Shown: positions 44,753 to 55,692, numbered from the stretch's first letter. The stretch: DNA of 64,000 nt from Martelella mediterranea DSM 17316 (GCF_002043005.1 NZ_CP020330.1:3304001-3368000); one strand, 5' to 3'. Numbers and translations: made by a program. Notes: a model not told the origin generated them from the sequence alone.

Positions 44753-45362
44753 AGAAATCGAGGCGCTGCTCGAAGAGGCACTGGATGGCTCGGCCCGAGG
44801 AAGACTTGTCGCACGTGGTGAAGCGCGCGCCATAATTCGACGGAATGGGGTGCTTCCCGCCGATGCACCGCAATTCTCAGCAACAATCGAGGCCGACCTT
44901 GGGGATCACGGGTTCGCGATACTGGATGCTGCTCTGGAGCTGCGGTCTCTGGATAGATCTCATGCACTTGTAAGACCCGCATTCCAAACTGCCGCGAAAA
45001 TTATGGAGGCGCTTGTCAGAAATGGCGATCCAGAGCGCACAGATCGAGGCTTTCTTCGAACGGTAGCTGGGGCCTCCTATCACCTTGGCAGCTACGCTGC
45101 GGTGGCATTCTCGCTCTTCCCAAGATCAGAGCTACCAGGTCTGAATGTCAGTCCGGCAGAAGCATGTCTGATCAGTCTCATTCTCAGAGATTTTGACAGT
45201 CTCCTGGGCATTTCCCGCAGATGGTTACTGAACCCGGACAACTCAGATCTGACGATGGCTGATCAGATGCAGGAGGGCATTGCCACCCAATCTGATGTGT
45301 ACGCGGTAGCGATAACGTCAGGCATGATGCGGGGCTTGGCGCTTTATGAATTCGCACTGAAG
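44739..45362 (+). pseudogene. hamB: HamB-like helicase, N-terminal fragment (5' part of IS21-split gene)
   Basis: 208 codons from a TTG overlapping the end of hamA (RSIEEIEALLEEALDGSARG) to the IS21 insertion. The fragment is mostly helical with no helicase motifs, as expected for the HamB N-terminus. The frame at the break (GCA CTG AAG) continues in frame into 47993 (ACT GGC GAC) once one copy of the 8-bp duplication and the IS are removed. With the IS it stops at 45377. Restored length would be about 1128 residues. Confidence 0.75.
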
Positions 45363-45512
45363 TGCGAATTCCGATGAAGCCGGCCATGTTTTCCGAAACG
45401 AAGGCGGCCACCCATTCCAATTTCATTCCGGCCGGGATTCCGATTTGAAGCCGGCCACCGTTGGGGCTGAACCTGGGTCAGTGTGGATGTTTGGTTCGGG
45501 TTTTCCTTCCGG

Positions 45513-46268
45513 TCAAGTCCGCGTTGTATCAGCGGGCGGGATAGTACGATTTTTTCGCATGCTTTCGCCCGTCAATTCGATGCGATAGGCATTGTGAACG
45601 AGGCGATCGAGGATGGCATCGGCTATGGTGGGATTGCCGATGATTTCATACCATTGGTCGACGGGGACCTGGCTGGTGACGATGGTCGAGCGGCGCTCAT
45701 AGCGGTCCTCGATGATCTCGAGGAGGTCGCGTCGCTGATCGTCATTGAGCTTTTCGGGGCCCCAGTCATCAAGGATGAGCAAATCGGTTCTCGCCAGCGC
45801 CTTCAGCATCCTGGCGTACCGGCCATCGCCGCGCGCCAGGGCAAGTGCGGCGAAGAGCCTTGGCGCACGGTGGTAGACGACGGAGAAGTCCTCCCGGCAG
45901 GCCTTTTGGCCCAGGGCGCAGGCGAGCCAGCTCTTGCCGACGCCGGCTGGACCGGTGATGAGGAGCCCGTGCCGCTTTCGTATCCAGTCGCAGGTGGCGA
46001 GATTGAGGAACAGCGTGCGGTCGAGACCGCGTTCGGCACGGAAATCGGTATCCTCGACCTGCGCGGCATGGCGCAGCCGGGCTGCCCGGGCGCGGGCCTC
46101 GAAGCGCTTCTGCCGCCGCAGCGTCGCTTCATGCTCAAGAAGGATGGCGAGCCATTCGCCATGTTCGAGGGCGCGGGCTTCCGGCTGTGCATCGAGGTCC
46201 CGGAAGGCCTTGGCCATGCCGTGAAGGCCAAGCTCGCTCAGCCGGTCCAGTGTGGGGTGGGTCAACAT
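45513..46268 (-). CDS. istB: IS21 helper ATPase IstB
   Basis: A 251-residue DnaC-like AAA+ ATPase: GLLITGPAGVGKSWLACALG (Walker A), DLLILDDWGPEKL (Walker B), RSTIVTSQVPVDQWYE. It prepares target DNA for IstA. It starts 14 nt after the istA stop. Intact. Confidence 0.95.
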   Translation of the reverse strand: MLTHPTLDRLSELGLHGMAKAFRDLDAQPEARALEHGEWLAILLEHEATLRRQKRFEARARAARLRHAAQVEDTDFRAERGLDRTLFLNLATCDWIRKRHGLLITGPAGVGKSWLACALGQKACREDFSVVYHRAPRLFAALALARGDGRYARMLKALARTDLLILDDWGPEKLNDDQRRDLLEIIEDRYERRSTIVTSQVPVDQWYEIIGNPTIADAILDRLVHNAYRIELTGESMRKNRTIPPADTTRT

Positions 46269-46282
46269 GATCTCTTGTCTCC

Positions 46283-47818
46283 TTAATGGAAGTAACCGGG
46301 GCCACGCAGATTGGCGTGATCCATGATGGCGCCGGGACCTGCGGTTGGCCGGGCTGCTTTATGGTTGGCAATGAGCGCGGAAATGCTCTTGCAGGTGAAC
46401 CCGCCGATCTCGACCGCACGGGCCGATACCGCTTCGGCATGGTCTCGGCGGAGCTCTCGGTAAAGCCGGAGCACCCCCAGACATGTTCTGAAGCCCTGCT
46501 CGGGATGCGGCCGGCTTGCCAGGATGGCGACGATCAGCCCTTCAGTCTGTGGTCCTATGGAAGCTGCCCACCGCCGGAAGCGGTCCGGCGTCCATTCGGC
46601 ATAACGCCGGTGGGAACTGGGCATATGGTCGGGGATCGTGCCGTAGCGGCGCCCGCCATAGCGGCGCTGATGGATTGCTATGCGCTTGCCGCGGAGGAAT
46701 ATCTCGATCGTTCTCTGCGTCGCGCGGATGTCGACCTGCTGACGGATGAGGCTGTGCGGCACGGAATAGAAGAAGCGGTCGAACTCGACGTGATAGTCCG
46801 TCGACACACGGGCAAGCCGCCATTCGGCGAATTCGTAGTCCTCGCCGGGCAGGCCCGAGAGCGCGGGCTTCTCGACAGTTTCGAAAAGATGGCGGCGGCT
46901 GACGCCAAGGCGGCGCATGACATGATCGTTGATGCGATCGAGCGCCCCGGCGATTGCGGCGTTCGCCTCGGCAAGCGAGAAAAAGGTCTGCCGCCGCAGC
47001 CGGCCGAGGATACAGGTCTGGGCGAAACGGACCCCGTTCTCGACCTTTGCCTTGTCCTTCGGACGTCTCGGCCGGGCCGGCAGCACGCCGATGCCATAAT
47101 GGGACGCCATCATGGCGTAGCTGCGGTTGACCTCCGGATCGTAGAAGGAAGCGCGGTTGACGCCGGACTTCAGATTGTCGGGCACGATCAGGCGCGGGAC
47201 GCCGCCGAAGAAGCGGAACATGCGCACATGCGCGCCGATCCAGTCCGGCAACGTCTGCGTCCAGGTCGCTTGCGCATAGGTGAAACCGGAGGCGCCCAGA
47301 ACGGCGACGAAGATCTCCGCCTCGCGGATCTCGCCGGTCAGCGGGTCGGCGATGGCGATCTTCTTGCCCGAATAGTCCACGAAGACCTTGTCGCCGGCAA
47401 CATGGTCCTGGCGCATTGTCGGTGACAACCGCTTCTCGAAACTTCGGAAAAGATCACAGAAACGGCTGTAGCCGTAACCACCGGGGTGAACGGCGCGGTA
47501 CTCCTCCCACAGGATGAGCAGCGTCACGCCAGGCTTGCGCAGTTCCACCGCCAGTTCCGCCCAGCCGGGTTCCGGTCGCCGCCGCAAACCCGGCTTGACG
47601 CCGGCGCGCGCGAACAGCCTGTCCTCGATCGCATCGTCGGTAAGGTCACCGCAAAGCGGCCAGCGCAGTCCCGCCGCGGCCGCTCGCTTCAGATTATCCT
47701 GAACGGTGCTGCGCGCCACGCCGAGCGTCAGTGCAATCTCACGGGTGCTGGTCCCGTCTCCGGCAAGCCGGAGCATTTGTCGTAATTGTCTCATGGTCAG
47801 CCTTCTCTTTGCCGGCAT
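46283..47818 (-). CDS. istA: IS21 transposase IstA
   Basis: A ~511-residue DDE transposase with an N-terminal HTH (TMRQLRQMLRLAGDGTSTRE, ALTLGVARSTVQDNLKRAA) and a catalytic core: DKVFVDYSGKKIAIADPL (Asp), RLIVPDNLKSGVNRASFYD (Asp) and KDKAKVENGVRFAQTCIL (Glu). Start 47818 (MPAKRRLTMRQLRQ) rather than the more upstream 47848. Intact. Confidence 0.95.
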   Translation of the reverse strand: MPAKRRLTMRQLRQMLRLAGDGTSTREIALTLGVARSTVQDNLKRAAAAGLRWPLCGDLTDDAIEDRLFARAGVKPGLRRRPEPGWAELAVELRKPGVTLLILWEEYRAVHPGGYGYSRFCDLFRSFEKRLSPTMRQDHVAGDKVFVDYSGKKIAIADPLTGEIREAEIFVAVLGASGFTYAQATWTQTLPDWIGAHVRMFRFFGGVPRLIVPDNLKSGVNRASFYDPEVNRSYAMMASHYGIGVLPARPRRPKDKAKVENGVRFAQTCILGRLRRQTFFSLAEANAAIAGALDRINDHVMRRLGVSRRHLFETVEKPALSGLPGEDYEFAEWRLARVSTDYHVEFDRFFYSVPHSLIRQQVDIRATQRTIEIFLRGKRIAIHQRRYGGRRYGTIPDHMPSSHRRYAEWTPDRFRRWAASIGPQTEGLIVAILASRPHPEQGFRTCLGVLRLYRELRRDHAEAVSARAVEIGGFTCKSISALIANHKAARPTAGPGAIMDHANLRGPGYFH

Positions 47819-47992
47819 CACGCTTCCTTTGTTCAAAAGGACAGTCATGCCAAAGTTGCTGACCCAGGGGGTGTCTCATGCCTTCAAGGTGGCCGGTTAT
47901 TAATCGGAATCGTGGCCGGCTTCATTCCGGAATGGCGGCCGGCTTCAAATCGGAATACCCGGCCGGTTAACTTCGGAATCCGCACACTGAAG

Positions 47993-50755
47993 ACTGGCGA
48001 CAGCAAATTTTTTGAGCAATCAGTCGCGCAAATCAACGCAGGTTTTGGATTGGCAGGCTATAGCGGACATGTATCGCTTTGGTGGATTCTGAGGTTGGCG
48101 CGCGACTTGATAGATGATCTTTGGTCGTCATCCCTTCATCAGATTATCCCACTCGCTCCCAAAGGTGGTGCCTCACAGCACTTTGAATCCAATCGCGAAT
48201 TGTTCATCGCGTCTCTGCTGTCTGGAAGAACGGCACAGATTGAGCTCTGGCCGAGCCAAATTGAAGCCGCCAAGCGCGCGGCAGACCCCGAAGATGATCT
48301 GGTCGTGGCTCTTCCCACAAGTGCGGGCAAAACGCGCATTGCGGAACTTGCGGCTTTGACATGCCTTTCACTCGGGAAGCGCGTATTGATCGTGACCCCG
48401 TTGCGAGCCCTTTCGGCGCAGACGGAACGTTCGTTTCGAAATGCATTTGCACCACTTGGCGCAAGCGTGTCGTCCCTGTATGGGGCCAGTGGTCTATCGG
48501 CCGGAGATGCAAACGCTCTGGAAAACGACACGATTGTTGTTTCCACACCAGAAAAGCTCGACTTTGCACTTCGCAACAATCCTGACATTATAGATGATGT
48601 CGGACTTATCGTGCTTGATGAAGGACACTTGATTGGTCCTAGCGAGCGAGAGATCCGGTTTGAAACTTTGGTTCAGCGACTTCTAAGTCGATCAGACGCA
48701 AATAATCGACGGATCGTTTGTCTCTCAGCCATTCTGCCAGAAGGAGAGCAGCTCGACGACATGACGTCATGGATTCGATCTGACGTTGCTGGTGACCCGG
48801 TTCGCTCTGAATGGCGGCCCACCGAACAACGGTTTGGCACTGTCGAATGGAAAGGCGCTAGAGCAACGCTTCGCTATGATCTGGAAGCAGATGGTCCTTT
48901 TGTGTCGAACTTCTTCACGGAAGAACCTCCAAAAGGACAGGATCACAAAGCCCGTCCAACCAATTTCGGTGAAGTAACTCTTTTTGCAGCGTGGCGTTTT
49001 GCAGCGGAGGAAAAAAGAACGCTGATCTTTGTCACTCAAGCAAGTTGGGTTGAAGGGTTTGCTGTCCGTGCTTTGAAGCTCGTAAAGGGCGGGTATCTCA
49101 ATCCGCTACCCGCGGATCCTGATGCTATCCAAAATGCGGTGACAATAGGTACGGAATGGCTCGGGGAGAACCATCCCGCTGTCGCTTGCCTGAAAATTGG
49201 CGTCGCCGTCCATCATGGTCGGCTACCAAACCCGTTTCTTCGCGAAGTGGAAAAGCTGCTCGCGGCTGGTACAATACAAGTGACAGCTGCATCACCAACA
49301 CTGGCACAGGGTCTCAACCTCAATGCTGCAGTCTTGCTGGCACCGTACCTTGTTCGCTCCGGAACACTGATTTCTGGGGAAGAATTTGCCAATGTTGCTG
49401 GTCGTGCTGGCCGAGCCTTTGTCGACACCGAAGGCCTGATTCTTCATGTGATGGAGGACAATTTTGCGTTTAGGAAGGCTCAGTGGCGGAGATTGGTCCA
49501 AAGCGCAAAGGTTCGATCTTTGAAGAGTGGTCTGAGCCAGATCATTGATCAGGTCGTAAAGCGCCTTTCAAAACGTGGGATCGCACGCAACGAGGATGGA
49601 TATGAGTTCCTCGCCAACTCTCGCGAAGACTGGCTGATTGAACCGGATGAAGCTGACGGGATTCCTATCGACGATCTTGTCGCGCGACTGGACGCAATCA
49701 TTTTCGGCCTCGTTGAAGCCCTCGACGCGGATGCCGAGAACTTGCCCGAGCTGTTGGACCAGGCTCTCGAAGGATCACTCTGGGATCGACGCATGAGGCG
49801 ACTGGAACCGGGTGTACGGCGCATGCAGCTCATTGTCCTTAAAACAAGGGCAAGACTCATCTGGTCTTCCACAACCGCAGTCCAGCGAAAAGGCTATTTC
49901 GCAATGGGCGTGGGTTTAGACACAGGGGGCAAAATTGACGAAATTTCCACGGAACTGGAGAACCTTCTAGATAAAGCAGACATGGCTGCACTCCAACGTG
50001 ACTTGTCAGAACTCCACGCCTCGCTCACTCAATTGGGAACGCAACTTCTGACCGTAAAACCGTTTCTCCAGGAATCCGGCGCCGCCATGCCTGTTGGGTG
50101 GGAAGAGGTACTGTTGCAATGGCTTTCTGGTGCTCCGATATCGGAAATTGGCGGCGACAACACGGACCTTATTGAGGATGCATTTGTTTACCGCTTGGTC
50201 TGGGCCATTGAGGCGATCCGGACGAGGCGCATCGCACACGGATGGGATGGCGGTGATGTCGCAAATGCAGGTATGGCTGCATCATGTCTAGATACAGGAC
50301 TGCCTGACTTTCGGATGGCGATGTTGGTTCGCTCAGGGCTTCCCTCTCGAGTAGCAGCAAAGACTGTCGTTGAAGAACTCGGTCCAGCCTTTCTGGATCG
50401 ACGTGAACTTCGAATCTGGCTTGCCTCGGAGGTCGTTGCCGAGCGGAGCAAAGACCCGGAATGGCCAAGCGCGTCGACGGCGGGTCTTTGGCGTGACTTT
50501 AGGGAAAGTTACGTGAAGCATACGTCGCAGACGTGGTCAAAACAGCTTCACGCAATCGACTTGGCCGAACCGGGTCTCTTTGATGGTCCCTTTCGGATTG
50601 AGGTAGACGCGGAGGGCCAGGCTCACGCGTATTCTCCCGGCTACAGAGTGAAATCCGAAATCGCGGCGCTCGAAGATCTGCCACAGGAAGGTCTTCGGTA
50701 TGGTCGGCCTCGAACGGAAGGCGGTTTCGAAGCAGTTAGGATTGGACCTGGGTAA
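47993..50755 (+). pseudogene. hamB: HamB-like Ski2-type SF2 helicase, C-terminal fragment (3' part of IS21-split gene)
   Basis: 920 codons after the IS21 insertion. Helicase motifs in order: motif I LVVALPTSAGKTRIAELA, Ia VLIVTPLRALSAQ, Ib VVSTPEKLDF, II LIVLDEGHLIG, III RRIVCLSAILPEG, IV/V VTAASPTLAQGLNLNAAVLL, VI FANVAGRAGRAFVDTEG. The PTSAGKT and Ski2-like layout match HamB helicases. All motifs lie in this fragment, and the open frame extends 207 bp back into the IS (to 47786), so a shortened helicase could be made from an IS promoter. Confidence 0.8.
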
Positions 50756-51310
50756 CAAAACGCGAAAGACGCCTTACAACCCCAGCCAGAGGATCATACC
50801 CGCGCAATATGAGCCTGTTCCCCAAAAGTTGCAATTTTCATTGGCCGAAGCGTGCGCATCATTTTGCCAAGCTGAGATGTAGGCTTCTGGAGACTGAACC
50901 AGAAGTGGACAGATGTTGTAAATGGTTGCTTACCCCACAGACAACCATTCTACGGTTTCAGGTAGGATAGCCGCTTCCCGCCTTCGCCCGCCCCACAACG
51001 AACGGCAGCTTTATGGATAGCGCCGAATTCCTGCGAATGTCCAGAATGGGGGCGCTTTGCGGACGTACAACAACGGGGCCGTTTACGGATGGTCAGCTTC
51101 TGTACGCGGAGCTGGGATAACAGCCGCTCACCACAGCTGGATGTACGCTAGTGTGCGACCAAGCGTTGGTTAGGGACCTAGAGATAGTTGTTCCGCTTAC
51201 CTTCAGGAAACAACGCGTGACTTGACGAGCGCGATGCCACAAATGAGACGGGCATCCTTGCCCCGATCTTCTTAGCTGACAAGGGCTTGGGTTTCACGCT
51301 AGCGACTGGC
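50756..51310. other. Gene-free region between hamB and the NTPase-nuclease gene
   Basis: A 555-bp convergent gap. It holds GAACGGCAGCTTT near 51000 and ATGGGGGCGCTTTGC at 51046. Similar pieces recur at 55647-55697 (GACGGCAGCTTT, ATGGGGGCGCTAAGC), so a dispersed spacer sequence flanks the next gene on both sides. Small frames at 50700-50882 and 51178-51399 are not convincing. Confidence 0.4.
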
Positions 51311-54300
51311 TTAGGTGTTCGCGGCCTTCTTCGCAGACGTTTTTCTAGGCGGTTTCGGCAATTTGGTCGGCCGCGACAGGTCGAGCACAACCACGTCAAT
51401 CCGCGCCTTCAGCTCATCCGTCATCTTATCGAGAATGCGCGCCTTCAGATCGCCGGCCGATGTGACTCTCGCATCAACCAAACCGTTGACCTTTTCGCCG
51501 TTGCCAAACCACAGCGCGAGATAGACGCCCTGACGCGAAGCGTCGGGGTGAATCGCGTATCTCCGATCCAATTGTGCGGCGGCAGCCGAGTATAGCTCGT
51601 CGTTCCACTGGCCTTTCACCTCCGTAACGAGAAGGCGATTGCGTCCTTCCAGTATGGCGGACGTGGTTATGTCACAGCGATTGCCACACGCCATGTGACG
51701 CTCGATCACGATCGACAAGCCAAGGGCCTTCATCTGCCCTTGCAGTTGATCCACGATCCTGTTGCGCGCGGTGTTTTCATCGACGCGCTTGTCGCCGTTA
51801 TAGAAGGGAACAAGCGGATCGGTCTCCGAACCCTTGAGCCAACGCTGCAGCTCTTCCAGCTGCTCGACCATCAAAACCCGAAGGTCCTCGACCGACGCCA
51901 CGTCGTTTTCTTCGAGCATCTTGTTGATCTCCAACGGACGCGGCGCCCTGAAATCTTGTAGTGCTAGTTTTCGCTGGGCTTCGGCCCGCATCGTCAGCAT
52001 CGCCTCGTGGTAGTCCGCGAAACGCGCATCGGGAAGCATGCGGTCGAGCACCTGGATTCTGCGCTCCGGCGCATCCTCCGCGATCCTCCAGATGCAATCC
52101 CGCAGGAAACGATAAGCCGTCTGACCTTCGGGATCGCCTGTGCCCCAGCTGCTCGGCAGATGAACCTTCGGCCAAACCGGCACGAACGCATCCATGACCT
52201 TGTAGATGGTCTCCGCCGCTATCGGCGGATGGTCGTCGTCTTCCCTCTCGTACATTCGACCAAGGCGGCCTTCGAAATCGAAGATTGCCTGCGGATCAGT
52301 CTTGAGTTCCTGCCACGCGGCGTCATGACTGGGCGTCCGATAAAGCACGGCATTCAACTGCCAGAATTTTCGGCGACCGCGTGCGCGCTTGTCTTCCTCT
52401 GTTTCGTTGCCGCTATCGAACAGAGGATCGCTGCAACGCCAATCGATGAGCGCAATCAGATCTTCCCGCCGCCCGTAATGGGATGCCATGCCGAACAGCG
52501 GCCGCATCGCCTCCTGGGGCATCTGCGGGAAGCGCTCCAACCATTCCATCGGCAGCGTCGCGCGCAAATCGTGGAAGGCGGGCTTGTTGTTTAACCAATA
52601 GACATGCTGCGGCGCGTTCTCGGGCTCGGCCAGCTGAGGCTCGATGTAGGCGCGTAGGAACGTTTCCGCCGATCCCGGCTCCTTGAACAGCGCTGCGTCG
52701 AGCGCCGCCTCGAACGCTTCGCCGTCGGCCTCACTGTCCTTGAACACAGGGTAGGACGATGTTGCTTCGGTCTTCGCCGCCGCCAGTATGCGCGGATCGA
52801 GAATCGTCAGGTCGACACCGTCGCGATACAGGACAATCAGAGCCGCGAGCAGAATCTTGGCAATGTTGGTGCTCTTGCGCTGGCCCAGTCCTTCGACAGT
52901 GGGGATGTGCGGCTCAACGAAAGGCAAACAGTTTCGGAGCGCGCGCAGCGGCGTTTCCGGATTGTCGACCATGCTCTCTAGTTCAGCTGGGTGATAGAGA
53001 AAAGCGCGGGTAAATTTCGTGAGCCACCATCCATGGCGTCCCGCCTCGATTTCCGCGAGGTTGGCGCGAAGATGGGCCCGGCTATTAGCCTCGACCGCCG
53101 ATTCCTTGCCCGCCCGTCTCTTCCGGCCGCGTATGTGGGTCACGCGACGCTCGTCGCGCCAGTATTCGCGCCGGGCCCGCTCTCGTCTCACCCACAGTCG
53201 CATGAAATCGGGCGAGAACTGGCTTTGCGCCCGTTGTGTCGCGCGAAGCGCATTCGGCCCTTTCTCCTTGTTCCAGAAGTTATGGCCGGAGAGAAGCGAT
53301 CCCCAAACATCCAACATATTGTGTTCAAAGGCGTACTGGCTGAGCGCGTCCGGGTCGCCGAGATGCATATGCAGGCCAGAGTGCGCGTGGCCCGAATATA
53401 GCTCGATAACCGCGTTCTGCGCCTGCTCGCCGCGTAAGCCCTCGACGGCACGCCGCTGAAGGTCGCGCCTAAGCTCGTCATTGGCGACGAGATGCTTGAC
53501 CGACACGCTCCGCTCGGTCGATGCGTTGCCCTGGAAATGGAGCGATCTGATCCACTGCCAGATGCGAGCCGGGTCGTGCGGCCCCGCTTCCGCAAGCTCG
53601 AAATACCGATCAAGAAGCCGACCGAGGATTTTGCTTTTTCCGTACCGGCACGTACACGCATAGGCGTGCTTGGGAGCACAGGTGCAGACGAAGCCTGTCG
53701 TCAGGGCATCGAGAGAGTTCGTGACCTCGTCGAGCGTGAAAGACCCCACTAGGCGGTCGATGAAATAGCGCGACGTCCCGTCACGATGCCTGCGGTTTGG
53801 CGTGCCGTACAGCACCGAGAGCTTGTCCAGAAGGTCAGCAACCTTGGCCGCGCCGACCGATTCAACGCCTCGCTTGGTTACCCATCGTGCCACGATTTCA
53901 AGCGACGTCGCCGAGCCCTCCGCGACCAAAGCATCGAACTCGACCGCAGGATTAAAGGTGCCGGTGGCCAGCAGGACCTCGCCGACCCACTTCCGGGTTT
54001 CGCTATCGGTCGTCGTAGTGCGGACCAATACCGACAGTTCCGGCAACAGACTGGCCGACGCGTCCGTGTCGATCAGTAGCTCAAGGACAAGCGTGCGAAG
54101 CTGGCCCGGTTTCCTCAGGATCTTGCGAACCGGACCTAGAATGTCCGGCGTGAAAAACTGACCGACATTGAAGCGTCGCCACGTGTCGCTTCGACGAAAC
54201 AGCGGCTCCAAATCCGCGAGCTTGTCCAAGGCCGACAACAGAGCGCGCTTTGCCGCCGTGGTCAGCTGGCTTGGATCGCCGTTCGCCAGCACAGCATAGG

Positions 54301-55549
54301 GATCAAGCTCGATCAGGCGCAATTGTAACGGCTGATGTCCCAGCGCCGCCATCCAGCCAACCGTACCGCGCAATTCGTCGCGGGTCACGCCATTCGGTGC
54401 GACGACGGCAAGAACCCGTTCCAAGGAGAGCCGGTCCCTCGGATCTTCGATCCGACCCACCAGATACGCCGCCGCACAATATTCTGCGACGATCCGGTGG
54501 ACCGGTTCGTGCTCTTCCGGATCGTCCGAGGGCTTCAGCAACCGCGTATCGATCAGGAAGGGTGCATTCGATGCGTCGCGGCACAGGGCGTTGATGTAGG
54601 GAAAATCGCGGTCGCTTAAACTCTCGACCGTGGCGATGCCGGTTGCGCCGGACAAGAGGAGCTTGGCGAACACCTCGCCTGCAACTGCGATGATGGCGTC
54701 AAGCGGTGGCTTCAACTTCGGTTTTGGCCGTTCGGTGTTCGCCTCTTGCGCGAGACGACGTATAGCATCCGAGAAAATCTTCGCCTTCGAAGTGAAGACG
54801 CGCCCGCTCTCGACGTAGGCCTCGCCGAACAGGATCAGAAACTGCGGATTGCCAAGCAACGGGCCCAACCCAAACTGATGAACCTGCGAAGCGAAGGCCT
54901 CGAAATCCTCGCTGGGAAACTTGCTCTCGAAAAGCTGGCGCTGCTCGTCATCGTTGAAGGGCTGCAGATGCACGATGACGGGCTTCGCACCGAAGCACTG
55001 CTCGACATACGCCGTGCGGCTGCGGTCCCACTCCGCCGACCGGCTCGCGAAGACGACCGTCGCCGCCGGTGTCTCGCTCGCCATCGCGATGATCTTGTCG
55101 GTCGCGGCGGTGTCGATCCGCGCGACCTCGTCCATCGCGTCGATAACGAGCGTGCCGGCTCCCGCGAGCCCCGGCTTGTTCTGGAAGATGCTGGCGCGAG
55201 TCCGGTTTGCCTCGAGGAGCCCGGCAAGCGCCTTAAGCAGCTCGGTCTTGCCCGCACCCGGTTCCGCCAAGACGACGAATACCGTCCCCACCTGAAGTAG
55301 CTCTTCTTCAGTATAGGTCTCTTCGTCTACGACGAGGGCGCGGGAAATATGAACTGTTAAGACTCCCCCGATGGTCAAATTGCGCAGAGACCATACAGTC
55401 GAATCGACCGCCAGCCAATCTAAGGATTTGCACTGGAACTTCCAAAAATTGCCAGGAAAGAACAAGCGATCGACGCGCCAACTACCTAGCCAAGCCAGTG
55501 TGAAATCTGTCACGCTAGCGTGCTGGATCGCTGCATCGGTGACGAGCAA
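51311..55549 (-). CDS. Large NACHT/STAND-like NTPase with C-terminal PD-(D/E)XK nuclease
   Basis: A 1412-residue protein. P-loop near residues 95-102 (VLAEPGAGKTELL), Walker B near 132-141 (GTLVIDAMDEVARID), then FASRSAEWDRSR, typical of NACHT/STAND ATPases. A long alpha-helical repeat-like middle includes a paired-Cys segment (CTCAPKHAYACTC). The end carries a nuclease core: NRCDITTSAILEG (Asp1293) and LLVTEVKGQWNDE (Glu1310-x-Lys1312), then a basic tail. The architecture suggests an infection sensor that cuts DNA. The start is uncertain: TTG 55549 has no clear Shine-Dalgarno, and GGGGGAG at 55363-55369 hints at a start near VHISRALVVDEETY. Confidence 0.75.
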   Translation of the reverse strand: MLVTDAAIQHASVTDFTLAWLGSWRVDRLFFPGNFWKFQCKSLDWLAVDSTVWSLRNLTIGGVLTVHISRALVVDEETYTEEELLQVGTVFVVLAEPGAGKTELLKALAGLLEANRTRASIFQNKPGLAGAGTLVIDAMDEVARIDTAATDKIIAMASETPAATVVFASRSAEWDRSRTAYVEQCFGAKPVIVHLQPFNDDEQRQLFESKFPSEDFEAFASQVHQFGLGPLLGNPQFLILFGEAYVESGRVFTSKAKIFSDAIRRLAQEANTERPKPKLKPPLDAIIAVAGEVFAKLLLSGATGIATVESLSDRDFPYINALCRDASNAPFLIDTRLLKPSDDPEEHEPVHRIVAEYCAAAYLVGRIEDPRDRLSLERVLAVVAPNGVTRDELRGTVGWMAALGHQPLQLRLIELDPYAVLANGDPSQLTTAAKRALLSALDKLADLEPLFRRSDTWRRFNVGQFFTPDILGPVRKILRKPGQLRTLVLELLIDTDASASLLPELSVLVRTTTTDSETRKWVGEVLLATGTFNPAVEFDALVAEGSATSLEIVARWVTKRGVESVGAAKVADLLDKLSVLYGTPNRRHRDGTSRYFIDRLVGSFTLDEVTNSLDALTTGFVCTCAPKHAYACTCRYGKSKILGRLLDRYFELAEAGPHDPARIWQWIRSLHFQGNASTERSVSVKHLVANDELRRDLQRRAVEGLRGEQAQNAVIELYSGHAHSGLHMHLGDPDALSQYAFEHNMLDVWGSLLSGHNFWNKEKGPNALRATQRAQSQFSPDFMRLWVRRERARREYWRDERRVTHIRGRKRRAGKESAVEANSRAHLRANLAEIEAGRHGWWLTKFTRAFLYHPAELESMVDNPETPLRALRNCLPFVEPHIPTVEGLGQRKSTNIAKILLAALIVLYRDGVDLTILDPRILAAAKTEATSSYPVFKDSEADGEAFEAALDAALFKEPGSAETFLRAYIEPQLAEPENAPQHVYWLNNKPAFHDLRATLPMEWLERFPQMPQEAMRPLFGMASHYGRREDLIALIDWRCSDPLFDSGNETEEDKRARGRRKFWQLNAVLYRTPSHDAAWQELKTDPQAIFDFEGRLGRMYEREDDDHPPIAAETIYKVMDAFVPVWPKVHLPSSWGTGDPEGQTAYRFLRDCIWRIAEDAPERRIQVLDRMLPDARFADYHEAMLTMRAEAQRKLALQDFRAPRPLEINKMLEENDVASVEDLRVLMVEQLEELQRWLKGSETDPLVPFYNGDKRVDENTARNRIVDQLQGQMKALGLSIVIERHMACGNRCDITTSAILEGRNRLLVTEVKGQWNDELYSAAAAQLDRRYAIHPDASRQGVYLALWFGNGEKVNGLVDARVTSAGDLKARILDKMTDELKARIDVVVLDLSRPTKLPKPPRKTSAKKAANT

Positions 55550-55692
55550 TAGTCGATAGAAGGCAACGCATTCTGCGAGCAGGTGGTCACAGCTGTGCGG
55601 CGGGTACCTCAGGAAAGCGGGGATGAATTCTAGAGCCTGACGGCAGCTTTCAGGACATCCAAAACGTACTCAGAACGGCGGCAATGGGGGCG

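Larger units (their letters stand above)
45363..47984 (-). mobile_element. IS21-family insertion sequence with 8-bp target duplication
   Basis: 2622 bp. Ends: TGCGAATTCCGA at the left and TGCGGATTCCGA read inward at the right. Both ends hold several GGCCGGCTTCA-type repeats, as in IS21. CACTGAAG is duplicated exactly at 45355-45362 and 47985-47992. It interrupts hamB. Confidence 0.95.

Noticed and set aside
50999..51120. Possible terminal repeat shared with 55640-55700
   Set aside because: Similarity is limited to two short blocks in direct orientation; not enough to define an element around the NTPase-nuclease gene.
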